From: Paludibacteraceae bacterium
Lineage (GTDB): Bacteria; Bacteroidota; Bacteroidia; Bacteroidales; Paludibacteraceae
Assembly: GCA_024401435.1 (NCBI GenBank)
Contig: JAKSLB010000010.1
Coordinates: 36,350-100,349 of the forward strand
Direction: 5' to 3'
DNA length: 64,000 bases
Under the pieces are notes generated by a model. The model did no database searches and was not told where the DNA came from. It saw nothing but the letters and a program-made list of their open reading frames with translations. The position numbers were made by a program, and so were the translations under genes. Every line of letters starts with the position of its first letter. Within the stretch, counting starts at the first letter, position 1. Of the stretch, positions 18,487 through 27,161 are shown in pieces.

Positions 18487-19098
18487 TTAAAAATTGATAA
18501 AAGAGAAAAGAGATTCTTTTTTTTCGTTTGCCAAGCTATAAGTGAAGATGTTATTATAGATTCGTACGAGTTCCTCCTTTGTTAGTTTCATTTCATTTTT
18601 AAGATATCGTAATTCTTGTTGCCTTTCAAAATCGGATAATCTAACGTCATTCTGACTCGTTTTATCTTGTACTACAGCGCTGGCTCGTTTGGCTATATTA
18701 CTGACATGAGAAGTGCAGTTTATGAGTTCGGTGATACATTGATATTTTTCTTTACTATTTAGTATTTTGGAAGAAGAGATAGATTCTCGCATTGCTTTAG
18801 AAATGTTCATAATGTCTTCTCCAAGGGCGATAATATCGACCACTTCATTCGCTGTTTTTATATAAGTGGATACTTGCTCTACACGTTCTTGTATCTGTTT
18901 GCTTGCTTCATATGTCTTTTGAGCGATTTGTATTTGTTCAATGAATTTGTATTTTTGTTCGATTTGTTCATTCATTTCCTCGGTTGCTAAACTTAATCGT
19001 TGTATAAAGGATGTTGGATCTGATACGATCATTGCACTTTGTGAAAAACCGAGGAAAGTGTTGATTGTGAGGATGATTACTAAAGTTGTTTTTTTCAT
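18487..19098 (-). CDS. traI: Conjugative transposon protein TraI-like (DUF4141)
   Basis: A 203-residue protein with a signal peptide (about 1-18, ending GFSQS). The rest is helical and coiled-coil-rich (EEMNEQIEQKYKFIEQIQIA, about 38-57, and RQQELRYLKNEMKLTKEELV near the C terminus). It fits the DUF4141 TraI of CTnDOT-like systems, a periplasmic protein whose position parallels VirB5. Its ATG overlaps the traG stop by 4 bases. Not to be confused with the F-plasmid relaxase TraI. Confidence 0.82.
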   Translation of the reverse strand: MKKTTLVIILTINTFLGFSQSAMIVSDPTSFIQRLSLATEEMNEQIEQKYKFIEQIQIAQKTYEASKQIQERVEQVSTYIKTANEVVDIIALGEDIMNISKAMRESISSSKILNSKEKYQCITELINCTSHVSNIAKRASAVVQDKTSQNDVRLSDFERQQELRYLKNEMKLTKEELVRIYNNIFTYSLANEKKESLFSFINF

Positions 19099-21599
19099 AT
19101 CATAAATTGGTTTATATAGTTAGTAATTGATTTTTGTATGGATCCGTTGTTGGTAGAAAGTAAGGATTGTATTTTACCTTTTTCTTCTTTGTCGGTTGTA
19201 TAGGTACAGTATTCTTCTTTGCTAACTTCTACGCCGTACACAGCACAAAAATTACGAAGCGATATGAATACTTCTTTGTATTTCGATCTGTGTTCGAAAT
19301 CTAGGGCATTGTTGATGGAGAACAAAATGTTCTGTTCTTTTTTGGAAAGAGATAAAATCTCCTGAATGACAGTTGCTTTCTCTTTGAAATCTCGTAAATC
19401 TAATAGAATTTTACAATGAGATTGTGTGATCATAATATCCTTAATGAATTTATTACCAACGAGATCGTCTGGTTCTTGTGTTACGATGGCAATTTCACCA
19501 AAATGTTTTCTCGCTGTACGATAAAGATATCCTATAAAAGAAGCCATTCCCTCTTTTGCAATAGCTTGCCACGCTTCTTCTATCAACATTAATTTTCTTT
19601 GATCAGAGTTTAAACGTCTAATCTTATCCATAAAAGTGGACATAATGATGAGTGTGACAATAGGAAACAAAGTTTTGTTGTCTTTGATGTTATCCAATTC
19701 AAATACGATAAACCGTTTGTCTAATAAATTCAGGTCAAGATCGGAATTTAACAGATGAGAGAACATACCATCGCTAGAAAACGGTTTTAAAACCTGGATC
19801 ATATCATCCACATCAAAATTTTCAATTCTGACTTGTAATTGCTCGATAATAAGTGGTTTAAACTCCTCTATTAAGTATTGGTAAAAGGTATTAAAACAGG
19901 GTCGTATGGTGTGATCTGAACAAATCTTGTCAATATAATTATAGATACAAACTTTTATGTGTGTACTCTCGCTATTGGATAGTTGCACATCCCCTTTCCA
20001 TAATGTTTTAATCAGTGTAAGTAACTGTTCTTTCTTCTCTTCCGAATATTCGTAGTCAGGTTCGTAAAAAGGATTAAAAGAAAGAGGGTTGCTTTCTGTA
20101 TACGTATAGTAAAGTCCATCTTCTCCGTTTGTTTCTTCCTGTATCATTTGACAAAGACCTTGATAAGAATCACCAATATCGACTAGTACAATGTGACATC
20201 CTTGAGACCAATATTGTCTTACCATATTGTTGGTAAAAAATGATTTTCCAGATCCAGAAGGACCAATGATTACTTTATTTCTATTATCAATCCATCCCAT
20301 TTTTTTAGGATAATCATCTAAGTCAATTCGAATAGGAATGCCTGCAATCCTATCCGTTAGATTGATGCCAAATTGCGTAGATGAAACCATATCAATATAG
20401 TTTCCGTCGAAGTTTAGGAAACAGCAACCTTGTTCGAGGAAAGTTAGAAAAGAGAGTTCATTTGGATATTGTGTCGCGCAACCTGGAATACCACCCCAAA
20501 AGACTTGAGGTACGATCTTTTCGGTCTTTGTTTTCGTACAACAATTAATGTTAGAACAAGCTGTTTCTGCTATAGCGTTTTTGGTAAGCAATTGTTCCCA
20601 ATTTGTATCCCATAATAAAATATTGAAGGCACAACGAACACTTCTTTTTTGCTCTGTGTAAGCTTCGTCTATGAATTCTGTATTTCTTTCTAGGTTGATA
20701 GCATTTTCTCTTGATGCGGCAGAAAATGCTTGTTGAAGTTTACCTTTTTGTTGGATAGATTTAATATTTTCCTTGTGATTATCAAGGAAGAAATATTGAT
20801 TGTATATATGTTCAAAAGGCATATTTAAGGCAAGATTAGCCACGAAACTTTGAGGTAACAGGAAATTGGGCGGATTGGAAAATTTTTTACTATAAGAATA
20901 GTTTGAGACTTCTGATGGAATAACATCAAGGTCTGCTATGGAAAAGCAAGAGACATATTTATCTCCAACCATTAGAGTACCATCTTCAATGTGTAAATCC
21001 TTTAGTACGGTTGATTCAGATGAGAAATCAAGAGATAAATATTTCTCTATAATCCCGAAAGTGTTTTCTGTTCCTAATAATTCATCTTCCGATAGTGAAC
21101 GCACATTGATATTTGCATCTTTTAAAATTTGTATTACTCGTGAGAGTGATTCTTTAAAGTTATTGATCCTGTTTTCATCTATCATCTCTTTAGGGACTAA
21201 TCTGTTTTTGCAGAGAGCGGAAGCAGTGGAATGTATCTTGCTCCCCTCCTTGGAGGATAGCGTGATGTATAGGAATGACCTGTGTTTTAAGTATTTCCTT
21301 CCATTGAAGTGACGATAGTAAGCCTTGTCCAAAAAGGATGAGTCATTTGTCTTGTCGTAATTGGCAGTTGAGAAAACATCTTGTTTATGGACTATTGAAT
21401 AGTCAGGTAAATCACGAAGAGCAGTGACGAAACTTTTATGAAGAATGTCATAGTCGTCTGTATCTCTTGTGAAAATTGGAGGTAATGAGATTTCAAAACA
21501 CATTGTCAAATCTGCATTTTTAGATACAAGAAACCCGTCCTCATATCTCCAAATAGGAAATACGTTTTCTATTTTGTTACTTTTAATGTTAAAATCCAT
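19095..21599 (-). CDS. traG: Conjugation ATPase TraG (VirB4 family)
   Basis: An 834-residue ATPase. The Walker A loop is IIGPSGSGKSFF near residue 445 and Walker B is KLMLIEEAWQAIAKEG. The ARKHFGEIAIVTQEPDDLVG segment is typical of VirB4/TraG of Bacteroidetes elements. The N-terminal domain with FPIWRYEDGFLVSKNADLTM is also diagnostic. It energises T4SS assembly and substrate transfer at the inner membrane. This is the Bacteroidetes TraG, not the VirD4-type coupling protein; none of the latter is present in the window. Length is normal and all motifs are intact. Confidence 0.95.
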   Translation of the reverse strand: MDFNIKSNKIENVFPIWRYEDGFLVSKNADLTMCFEISLPPIFTRDTDDYDILHKSFVTALRDLPDYSIVHKQDVFSTANYDKTNDSSFLDKAYYRHFNGRKYLKHRSFLYITLSSKEGSKIHSTASALCKNRLVPKEMIDENRINNFKESLSRVIQILKDANINVRSLSEDELLGTENTFGIIEKYLSLDFSSESTVLKDLHIEDGTLMVGDKYVSCFSIADLDVIPSEVSNYSYSKKFSNPPNFLLPQSFVANLALNMPFEHIYNQYFFLDNHKENIKSIQQKGKLQQAFSAASRENAINLERNTEFIDEAYTEQKRSVRCAFNILLWDTNWEQLLTKNAIAETACSNINCCTKTKTEKIVPQVFWGGIPGCATQYPNELSFLTFLEQGCCFLNFDGNYIDMVSSTQFGINLTDRIAGIPIRIDLDDYPKKMGWIDNRNKVIIGPSGSGKSFFTNNMVRQYWSQGCHIVLVDIGDSYQGLCQMIQEETNGEDGLYYTYTESNPLSFNPFYEPDYEYSEEKKEQLLTLIKTLWKGDVQLSNSESTHIKVCIYNYIDKICSDHTIRPCFNTFYQYLIEEFKPLIIEQLQVRIENFDVDDMIQVLKPFSSDGMFSHLLNSDLDLNLLDKRFIVFELDNIKDNKTLFPIVTLIIMSTFMDKIRRLNSDQRKLMLIEEAWQAIAKEGMASFIGYLYRTARKHFGEIAIVTQEPDDLVGNKFIKDIMITQSHCKILLDLRDFKEKATVIQEILSLSKKEQNILFSINNALDFEHRSKYKEVFISLRNFCAVYGVEVSKEEYCTYTTDKEEKGKIQSLLSTNNGSIQKSITNYINQFMI

Positions 21600-21619
21600 T
21601 TGGATTATACAGTGAGATT

Positions 21620-21928
21620 TTAAATGATAGATATTAGTTTATAAATACGAACATTCATTTGAATTCTATGATACGTTTTCTTTTGTGCCATAGAAAACTT
21701 TAGTCCAGTTTCACCGAAATGGTAGTTCATATAATAAGCGCATGCTACACTACCTATGGAGCAGCCAATAACAATTGAGATTGTTAATCCAAAGGGAAGA
21801 AGAAGTCCGAGAATAAAATAGAAAAAGATACTAACGACAATCCCACCAAGAGCTATAAATACGTATCTTGTTCGAAGTCCCTTAAATTCAAAAGACTTCC
21901 CTACCCCTTTGTTCGTTTTGTAGGTCAT
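21620..21928 (-). CDS. traF: Conjugative transposon protein TraF (DUF4133, VirB3-like)
   Basis: A 102-residue protein with the N-terminal YKTNKGVGKSFEFKGLRTRY motif (residues 3-22) that identifies DUF4133. Two adjacent transmembrane helices (about 25-68) follow. It is the VirB3-like partner of the TraG/VirB4 ATPase at the inner membrane. It lies 20 bases upstream of traG. Confidence 0.93.
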   Translation of the reverse strand: MTYKTNKGVGKSFEFKGLRTRYVFIALGGIVVSIFFYFILGLLLPFGLTISIVIGCSIGSVACAYYMNYHFGETGLKFSMAQKKTYHRIQMNVRIYKLISII

Positions 21929-21934
21929 GTAATT

Positions 21935-22234
21935 TTATCCGAAAAAGAAGTTTTTCACAACCATGGATACTACGCATGCTACAACGAGACCAGCGACCCA
22001 CCCTCCTATTTTTTTGGCAGAGTCATGATCTCCGTTAAAAAGTTTATAAGCGACGACAGCACCTCCTACGAGTGCAAATAGTCCACAAACTGACATAAAA
22101 AGGGTTAATGCGGGTGATACCATTTTGTCTAATTGATCATTGGCAGATTTTAGTGCGGCAGAAGCCTGCTTTTGTGCAAATGTGTTACATACAGATAGCA
22201 ATGCCAACATTGCGATAGAAATTTTTTTTCTCAT
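21935..22234 (-). CDS. traE: Conjugative transposon protein TraE (DUF4134, pilin-like)
   Basis: A 99-residue protein with a signal peptide (1-20, cleavage after TFAQ) and two transmembrane helices (about 42-64 and 76-95) containing the DUF4134 motif FALVGGAVVAYKLFNGD, followed by KKIGGWVAG. It resembles VirB2-type pilins. It is the first well-recognised tra gene of the operon, 6 bases before traF. Confidence 0.93.
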   Translation of the reverse strand: MRKKISIAMLALLSVCNTFAQKQASAALKSANDQLDKMVSPALTLFMSVCGLFALVGGAVVAYKLFNGDHDSAKKIGGWVAGLVVACVVSMVVKNFFFG

Positions 22235-22289
22235 TGATATAAAATTTAAATTAATAATGTACTATCAGATAGAAATATAATGTCATCGA

Positions 22290-22460
22290 TTATTTTAGAG
22301 CGGAGGCAGATTTACGATGTCTAATTTGATTTGTAGATTCTTTTCCTTCCTTTTTGGAAGATAAATAACAAAATAAGACTAAAACTAAATCTATGATGAT
22401 GCAAATCACAAAATCATATAGTAGAAATGTACTCCAACTTATAGCATTAAATTCAAACAT
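22290..22460 (-). CDS. Small single-helix membrane protein at head of tra operon
   Basis: A 56-residue protein starting MFEFNAISW, with one hydrophobic helix (about 12-35) and a basic Lys/Arg/His tail. The frame is open a further 15 codons to an ATG at 22505; the internal ATG is preferred because the extension is Lys-rich and runs toward the promoter. It is the first gene after the tra promoter and may be a T4SS accessory protein, but I do not recognise the family. Confidence 0.55.
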   Translation of the reverse strand: MFEFNAISWSTFLLYDFVICIIIDLVLVLFCYLSSKKEGKESTNQIRHRKSASALK

Positions 22461-22530
22461 TTTCGATATTTTTTTTCTTTTGCTGATAAAAACAGCAACA
22501 AACATTCAACAATAGTTTTTTTATCTGTTG

Positions 22531-22538
22531 CAAAGTTA
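22531..22538 (-). promoter_or_regulatory. -7 box (TAACTTTG) for the tra operon
   Basis: The minus-strand TAACTTTG is an excellent match to TAnnTTTG, 70 bases upstream of the preferred first start (22460). It would drive the 8.3-kb operon down to traN. Confidence 0.65.
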
Positions 22539-22593
22539 TTATTTTTTTATAAATAGAAACTTTTTTTGAATAAAAAAATTAGTGATAAAATAA

Positions 22594-22627
22594 AAATGGG
22601 TGAAAACACGTTGGTTTTCACCCATTT
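22594..22627 (-). terminator. Hairpin terminator after the 107-residue orphan gene
   Basis: A perfect 14-base-pair stem (22594-22607 with 22614-22627) and a 6-base loop. The minus strand continues into a T-rich run. It separates the 22708 gene from the tra promoter. Confidence 0.75.
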
Positions 22628-22707
22628 AATTTGCAATTTTTATCACCAGTTTTATCACATATTAGTTAATAAACTAAGAATGTATGTAGAACAACAAGTG
22701 TGATATG

Positions 22708-23031
22708 TTAGCTGACCTCTTGTAGTTCTGGCATGTTTTCTTTATAAAATTTACAACCTGTTGAAACTGATGAGACAGCGTCTTGTACTAAACATAGTGC
22801 TTCGGACAGTTGTTTTTCAGCAGATGTGAGTCGGGCTACTAAATCGCCTACTACTATTCGTGATGCCTCTTCATCTGTTGCAGCCTCGGCAAGAAGGCTT
22901 TTCAAACATGGACGAATGTCTTTGACAGAGAGTTCCAAATAGGCTCCGCTCTCTTTCATTTTAGTTAGTAATTTCTCAACAGAAATACTAATGTTATCAC
23001 TGTTTTCGTAAAGATTAAATCTATTTTCCAT
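22708..23031 (-). CDS. Hypothetical protein of 107 residues
   Basis: I do not recognise this protein. It is soluble, acidic and predicted helical, with segments SVEKLLTKMKESGAYLELSV (about 17-36) and LVARLTSAEKQLSEALCLVQ (about 64-83) suggesting a small alpha-helical bundle. No signal or membrane segment is seen. It is single: a terminator follows and the next gene is divergent. It lies just outside the tra operon promoter, where regulators of conjugative elements often sit, but nothing in its sequence shows DNA binding. Confidence 0.6.
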   Translation of the reverse strand: MENRFNLYENSDNISISVEKLLTKMKESGAYLELSVKDIRPCLKSLLAEAATDEEASRIVVGDLVARLTSAEKQLSEALCLVQDAVSSVSTGCKFYKENMPELQEVS

Positions 23032-23417
23032 ATCTGTTTTTAGTTATAAATTGCATTGCTAATGTATGAGGAACATTTAGAAAAAAAAATTTTATTTGAA
23101 AATAGTTACTAACAATTTTATAGATAACCATATATCATTTTGACTATTAAATAATTAGCAATGTAACAATTCTTTCTGTTTGTAATTGATTGATATTTAA
23201 TCATTTACTTCTATTTTTTATCGGTAATGATTTGATTGGCAATTGGTTATGATGTTTTTGTTTTTTTTCTATAATCTAATGTTTGTTTTTTTCTATAGAA
23301 TGATTCCTACTTCTAAATTTTGTATATATTTGCTACATATCTTATGGAGGAGTTGGATGGTGACCAATATTCCTCTCTTTAATAATCAATTGTTGCTAAT
23401 ATTTTAAATTTAATAGC
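23032..23417. other. AT-rich divergent intergenic region
   Basis: 386 bases between the divergent 107-residue orphan gene and the DUF4197 gene. It is very AT rich. Apart from the plus-strand -7 box at 23325-23332 I see no gene, hairpin or repeat. Confidence 0.6.
23325..23332 (+). promoter_or_regulatory. -7 box (TATATTTG) for the DUF4197 gene
   Basis: TATATTTG matches TAnnTTTG and lies 85 bases upstream of the ATG at 23418. Confidence 0.5.
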
Positions 23418-24278
23418 ATGGGTAGTCTATTTAAAAATGTAATTTCCGTTTTATCTTCTGTTGCATCAGAAGTAGCAAAAAGTGAAACTGCTAAGGAAAT
23501 TATTAGTTCAGTTTCAAATGGTAATATTGATATTGCCACAGGTCTTAAAGAGGCATTAAAAGTAGGTATTCAAACCGCAGCAGCTAATTTGGGTAAAGAA
23601 GATGGTTTCTTGGCAGATGCTGCAGTTCGTATTGGATTACCAGAAGAGGCTTCTACTATTTTTAACGCTGTTCAGTCATTGTCTCAAAATGGAACATTCA
23701 ATAACATATTGAATGCTACAGGTGTTTCAATTCCAGATTCCGATACTGTCATTACGTTGTTTAACCGTGCTGCAGAGAATGCTGCTCCTAAGTCTGTCGA
23801 TATTTTTGCTAATGCAATCACTGGTATTTCTATTGCGGATGCTGAGCAAATCCTTTTTGGCGCTGATAACGCAGCTACTCATTATTTGCAAGATAACACA
23901 CAAGTTCAGTTGCAAAATGCATTTGTACCATCTATTACGACTTCCTTAGGTTCCGTAAAAATAGGAAATGTTACTCCTTTGATGGCGTGGGATACTTTTG
24001 CCACTTATAACAATAAGTTGGTTGAATTACTCGACAATAGTGCTGTAAAAAAAGGTTTGGAATTAGCTAGAATGACAGGTCTTTTGAAAGATGAGTATTT
24101 CGAGAAATTAAAAGATATTGATTTAGTGAATACGAACTTGTCTGATTATATCACAGGCAAAGCATTGGATGGTTTGTTCTTAAAAGTATCTGAAAAAGAG
24201 GCTGATATTCGTCACAATGCAAGTTCTCGTGTGAGTGACGTTTTACAAAGTGTATTTGGTCGTTTGGATAATAAATAA
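23418..24278 (+). CDS. DUF4197 domain-containing protein
   Basis: A 286-residue protein. From about residue 37 on it follows the DUF4197 pattern: ATGLKEALKVGIQTAAANLG, then EDGFLADAAVRIGLPEE, FNRAAENAAPKSVDIFANAI and DAEQILFGADNAATHYLQ. No convincing signal peptide is seen, although other family members are exported. It is mostly helical. Function is unknown. It is a single gene with its own promoter box and a strong terminator, placed between the tra operon and yifB. Confidence 0.85.
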   Translation: MGSLFKNVISVLSSVASEVAKSETAKEIISSVSNGNIDIATGLKEALKVGIQTAAANLGKEDGFLADAAVRIGLPEEASTIFNAVQSLSQNGTFNNILNATGVSIPDSDTVITLFNRAAENAAPKSVDIFANAITGISIADAEQILFGADNAATHYLQDNTQVQLQNAFVPSITTSLGSVKIGNVTPLMAWDTFATYNNKLVELLDNSAVKKGLELARMTGLLKDEYFEKLKDIDLVNTNLSDYITGKALDGLFLKVSEKEADIRHNASSRVSDVLQSVFGRLDNK

Positions 24279-24303
24279 TAAGAACTTATTTTATACTATA
24301 TTT

Positions 24304-24333
24304 AGGGGACTATTTAGATAGTCCCCTTTTTTT
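24304..24333 (+). terminator. Terminator after the DUF4197 gene
   Basis: A 9-base-pair GC-containing stem (24304-24312 with 24319-24327), a 6-base loop and a seven-T run. Confidence 0.85.
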
Positions 24334-24412
24334 CTCCATTACCTGATTTTGAGGCAATAACAAAAAACTTGTGAAAATCATCTCTTTTTTCAATTTATTA
24401 GATGAAACATAT

Positions 24413-24420
24413 TATATTTG
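24413..24420 (+). promoter_or_regulatory. -7 box (TATATTTG) for yifB
   Basis: TATATTTG fits the TAnnTTTG consensus, 88 bases before the yifB ATG. Confidence 0.55.
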
Positions 24421-24507
24421 CATATGAAAAAACCGCTATCGTTTAAATTTGCTACCTAATTTAATTTCTACCGCAAAATTTACCGATTAGCATAAATTTA
24501 TATTAAT

Positions 24508-26046
24508 ATGTTAGTAAAAACTTATGGAGCCTCTGTACAAGGGATACATGCTGCTACTATTACCATTGAGGTCAATGTCACTCAAGGTATTCGTTATATG
24601 TTGGTTGGATTACCTGATAATGCTATTAAGGAAAGTCATGAACGTATTGTTTCGGCGATGGAATTTTGTGGCATGAAATTTCCTCATTATCAAGTAATTG
24701 TTAATATGGCACCAGCTGACATCAGGAAAGAAGGTGCCGCTTATGATTTGCCGTTAGCTATCGGAATTATGGCTGCTGCTGGTGATATTATTTCTGACGA
24801 GTTGGATCAGTATATTATTATGGGTGAATTGTCTCTCGATGGTACGTTACAACCTATTCGTGGTGCTTTACCTATTGCTATTAATGCACGAGAAGAGGGA
24901 TTCAAAGGACTGATCTTACCAGAAGAAAACACAAGAGAAGCGGCGGTTGTCAATAATTTAAATGTTTATGGTGCTAAAAATCTGCAGCAAGTCATTGATT
25001 TTTTCAATAAAAAGGAGGGTCTCTCCCCTACTGTTGTAGATACTCGAGCTGAATTTTATAAAAATTCAAGTCATTTCGACATAGATTTTTCTGATGTTAA
25101 AGGACAAGAAAGTGTGAAACGTGCATTTGAAGTTGCTGCAGCGGGAGGTCATAATATCATATTAATCGGACCTCCTGGCGCGGGTAAATCAATGTTAGCG
25201 AAACGTATACCCACTATCCTACCTCCGTTGACACTCCACGAAGCCTTAGAAACCACCAAGATTCATTCTGTCGCTGGCAAAATTGGGAAAGAAACATCTC
25301 TTATGACACAGCGTCCCTATCGTAATCCACATCACACTATCTCTGATGCTGCTTTATGTGGAGGTGGCGGTTATCCGCAGCCAGGGGAAATCTCCTTAGC
25401 TCATAATGGCGTACTCTTCCTAGACGAACTTCCCGAGTTTAAACGTACAGTTTTAGAGGTGATGCGACAACCTTTGGAAGATCGTAAAATAACAATTTCA
25501 AGGGCACGTTCTACGGTTGAATTTCCTGCAAGTTTTATGTTAGTTGCTGCTATGAATCCTTGTCCGTGTGGTTATTATAATCATCCTACACGAGAATGTG
25601 TTTGTGGACCAGGTGTTGTACAGAAGTATATGAGTAAAATCTCTGGTCCTTTACTGGACCGTATTGATATTCAAATCGAAATTGTACCAGTTCCCTTTGA
25701 AAAACTCTCCGATTGTGAACCTTCAGAAACAAGCGAACAAATACGTCAACGGGTGATAGAGGCACGTAATATACAGTTAGATCGTTTTAAGAATGAAAGA
25801 GGAATTCATTGCAATGCTCAAATGAATTCCCGCCTCTTACATAAGTACACTCAATTGAATGAAGAGGCTACTGCTAAACTGAAAGCTGCCATGCTGAAAT
25901 TAAATCTTTCTGCTCGTGCTTATGATCGTATTCTAAAGGTAGCACGAACCATTGCAGACCTCGATCACTCAGAAAATGTAGAAACTCGACATATATCAGA
26001 AGCTATTAATTATCGAAATCTGGATAGAGAGGGCTGGGCTGGATGA
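24508..26046 (+). CDS. comM: YifB/ComM family Mg-chelatase-like AAA+ ATPase
   Basis: A 512-residue protein of normal length. It has an N-terminal Lon-protease-S5-like domain (about 1-170, DLPLAIGIMAAAG), then Walker A GPPGAGKSMLAKR (about 223-235), Walker B VLFLDELPEFKR and the cysteine motif CPCGYYNHPTRECVCGP. The C-terminal domain ends [10 protein letters not shown]. In naturally competent bacteria ComM is a helicase promoting branch migration of incoming DNA. The last 60 codons are duplicated 1.34 kb downstream, and the stop overlaps the start of the nuclease gene by 4 bases. Confidence 0.95.
   Translation: MLVKTYGASVQGIHAATITIEVNVTQGIRYMLVGLPDNAIKESHERIVSAMEFCGMKFPHYQVIVNMAPADIRKEGAAYDLPLAIGIMAAAGDIISDELDQYIIMGELSLDGTLQPIRGALPIAINAREEGFKGLILPEENTREAAVVNNLNVYGAKNLQQVIDFFNKKEGLSPTVVDTRAEFYKNSSHFDIDFSDVKGQESVKRAFEVAAAGGHNIILIGPPGAGKSMLAKRIPTILPPLTLHEALETTKIHSVAGKIGKETSLMTQRPYRNPHHTISDAALCGGGGYPQPGEISLAHNGVLFLDELPEFKRTVLEVMRQPLEDRKITISRARSTVEFPASFMLVAAMNPCPCGYYNHPTRECVCGPGVVQKYMSKISGPLLDRIDIQIEIVPVPFEKLSDCEPSETSEQIRQRVIEARNIQLDRFKNERGIHCNAQMNSRLLHKYTQLNEEATAKLKAAMLKLNLSARAYDRILKVARTIADLDHSENVETRHISEAINYRNLDREGWAG
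25859..26037 (+). repeat. Direct repeat copy 1: 3' end of yifB
   Basis: This 179-base block is repeated at 27196-27374 with two substitutions (25970/27307 and 26000/27337). Just after it copy 1 carries a GCTGG-containing 6-base extra unit that is absent from copy 2. The pair flanks the YhcG-type nuclease gene. Confidence 0.95.
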
Positions 26047-27068
26047 TGGAAATGATAAAAGACGATAGGTATAAATCGTTTCTTTGTGATATAACCAAAC
26101 GGATTCGTAGTACTCAATACGAGGCTATGAGGGCTGTGAATACAGAGATGATGAATTTGTATTGGCAGATTGGTAAAGAATTATCGGAGAAACAATCTTT
26201 AGGATGGGGAAAATCTGTCGTTGAAACATTGTCGAAAGATATTCAAAAGGAGTTCCCCGGTATTAAGGGATTTGGAAGTAGGAACCTTTGGTATATGGTC
26301 CAATTCTACTCTGAATATCAGTCAAATGAATTTCTGCAACCATTAGTTGCAGAAATTAGTTGGGCAAAGCATTTGACGATTATGACCAAGTGTAAAGATG
26401 TTCAAGAACGTAGATTTTATATACTTGCAACAAAGAAGTTTGGTTGGACAAAGGACCTGCTTATCAATGAAATAGACCTAAAAGCGTATGAAAAATCTCT
26501 TTTAGGACAGAGCAATTATGAGGATGTTCTCCCAGAAAGTGTGAAAAAACAAGCTGTGCTGGCTATCAAAGATGATTATTTTGTAGGGTATGAAAATCTA
26601 GGTTCCGAGCACTCGGAATATGAGTTGGAGCAGAGCCTAATACATAACATTCAACAATTTTTAGCTGAATTCGGTCCCGATGTAATGTATGCGGGAAATC
26701 AGTATCGGTTAGAAGTTGCAGGAAAAGAATATTTTGTCGATATAATGCTCTATCACCGTAGGTTAAGATGTTTTGTCGCAATAGAATTAAAAATTGGTGA
26801 ATTTGAACCTGAGTATAAAGGTAAAATGGAATTTTATCTGAATGTAATTAATGATACGATAAAATTATCTGATGAAAATCCAGCGATTGGTATTATTATC
26901 TGTAAATCCAAGGATAGGACTATTGTTGAATATGCTCTTAAATCTTCAAATATGCCTATCGGTGTTGCAACATACAGCCTTTCTTCTAATTTGCCTGAAG
27001 ACTATGTAGATATGTTGCCTGAAACATCAGCTATCGAAGCTAAAATCAGTCGGTTGATTGAAAAATAG
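26043..27068 (+). CDS. YhcG-type PD-(D/E)XK nuclease domain protein (DUF1016)
   Basis: A 341-residue protein. The N-terminal DUF1016-N region (about 8-165) includes NTEMMNLYWQIGKELSEKQ, then GWGKSVVETLSKDIQKEFPG and the FSSRNLWYM-like GFGSRNLWYMVQFY. The C-terminal PD-(D/E)XK nuclease domain has FVDIMLYHRRLRCFVAIELK, with the catalytic D and ExK, then EFEPEYKGKMEFYLNVIND. The family is common in accessory regions and near restriction or mobile genes, and is sometimes linked to defence. The ATG overlaps the yifB stop, and the gene lies exactly between the two copies of the yifB 3' end, so it is a clear insertion. Confidence 0.92.
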   Translation: MMEMIKDDRYKSFLCDITKRIRSTQYEAMRAVNTEMMNLYWQIGKELSEKQSLGWGKSVVETLSKDIQKEFPGIKGFGSRNLWYMVQFYSEYQSNEFLQPLVAEISWAKHLTIMTKCKDVQERRFYILATKKFGWTKDLLINEIDLKAYEKSLLGQSNYEDVLPESVKKQAVLAIKDDYFVGYENLGSEHSEYELEQSLIHNIQQFLAEFGPDVMYAGNQYRLEVAGKEYFVDIMLYHRRLRCFVAIELKIGEFEPEYKGKMEFYLNVINDTIKLSDENPAIGIIICKSKDRTIVEYALKSSNMPIGVATYSLSSNLPEDYVDMLPETSAIEAKISRLIEK

Positions 27069-27161
27069 CGGATGACAAGTTCTTCCGTATTATTCGAAAG
27101 GTGTGTCTTGATTGGTTATGCAATGGATCTAATTTTGTTTTGTAATCAAATAATTGTAATC

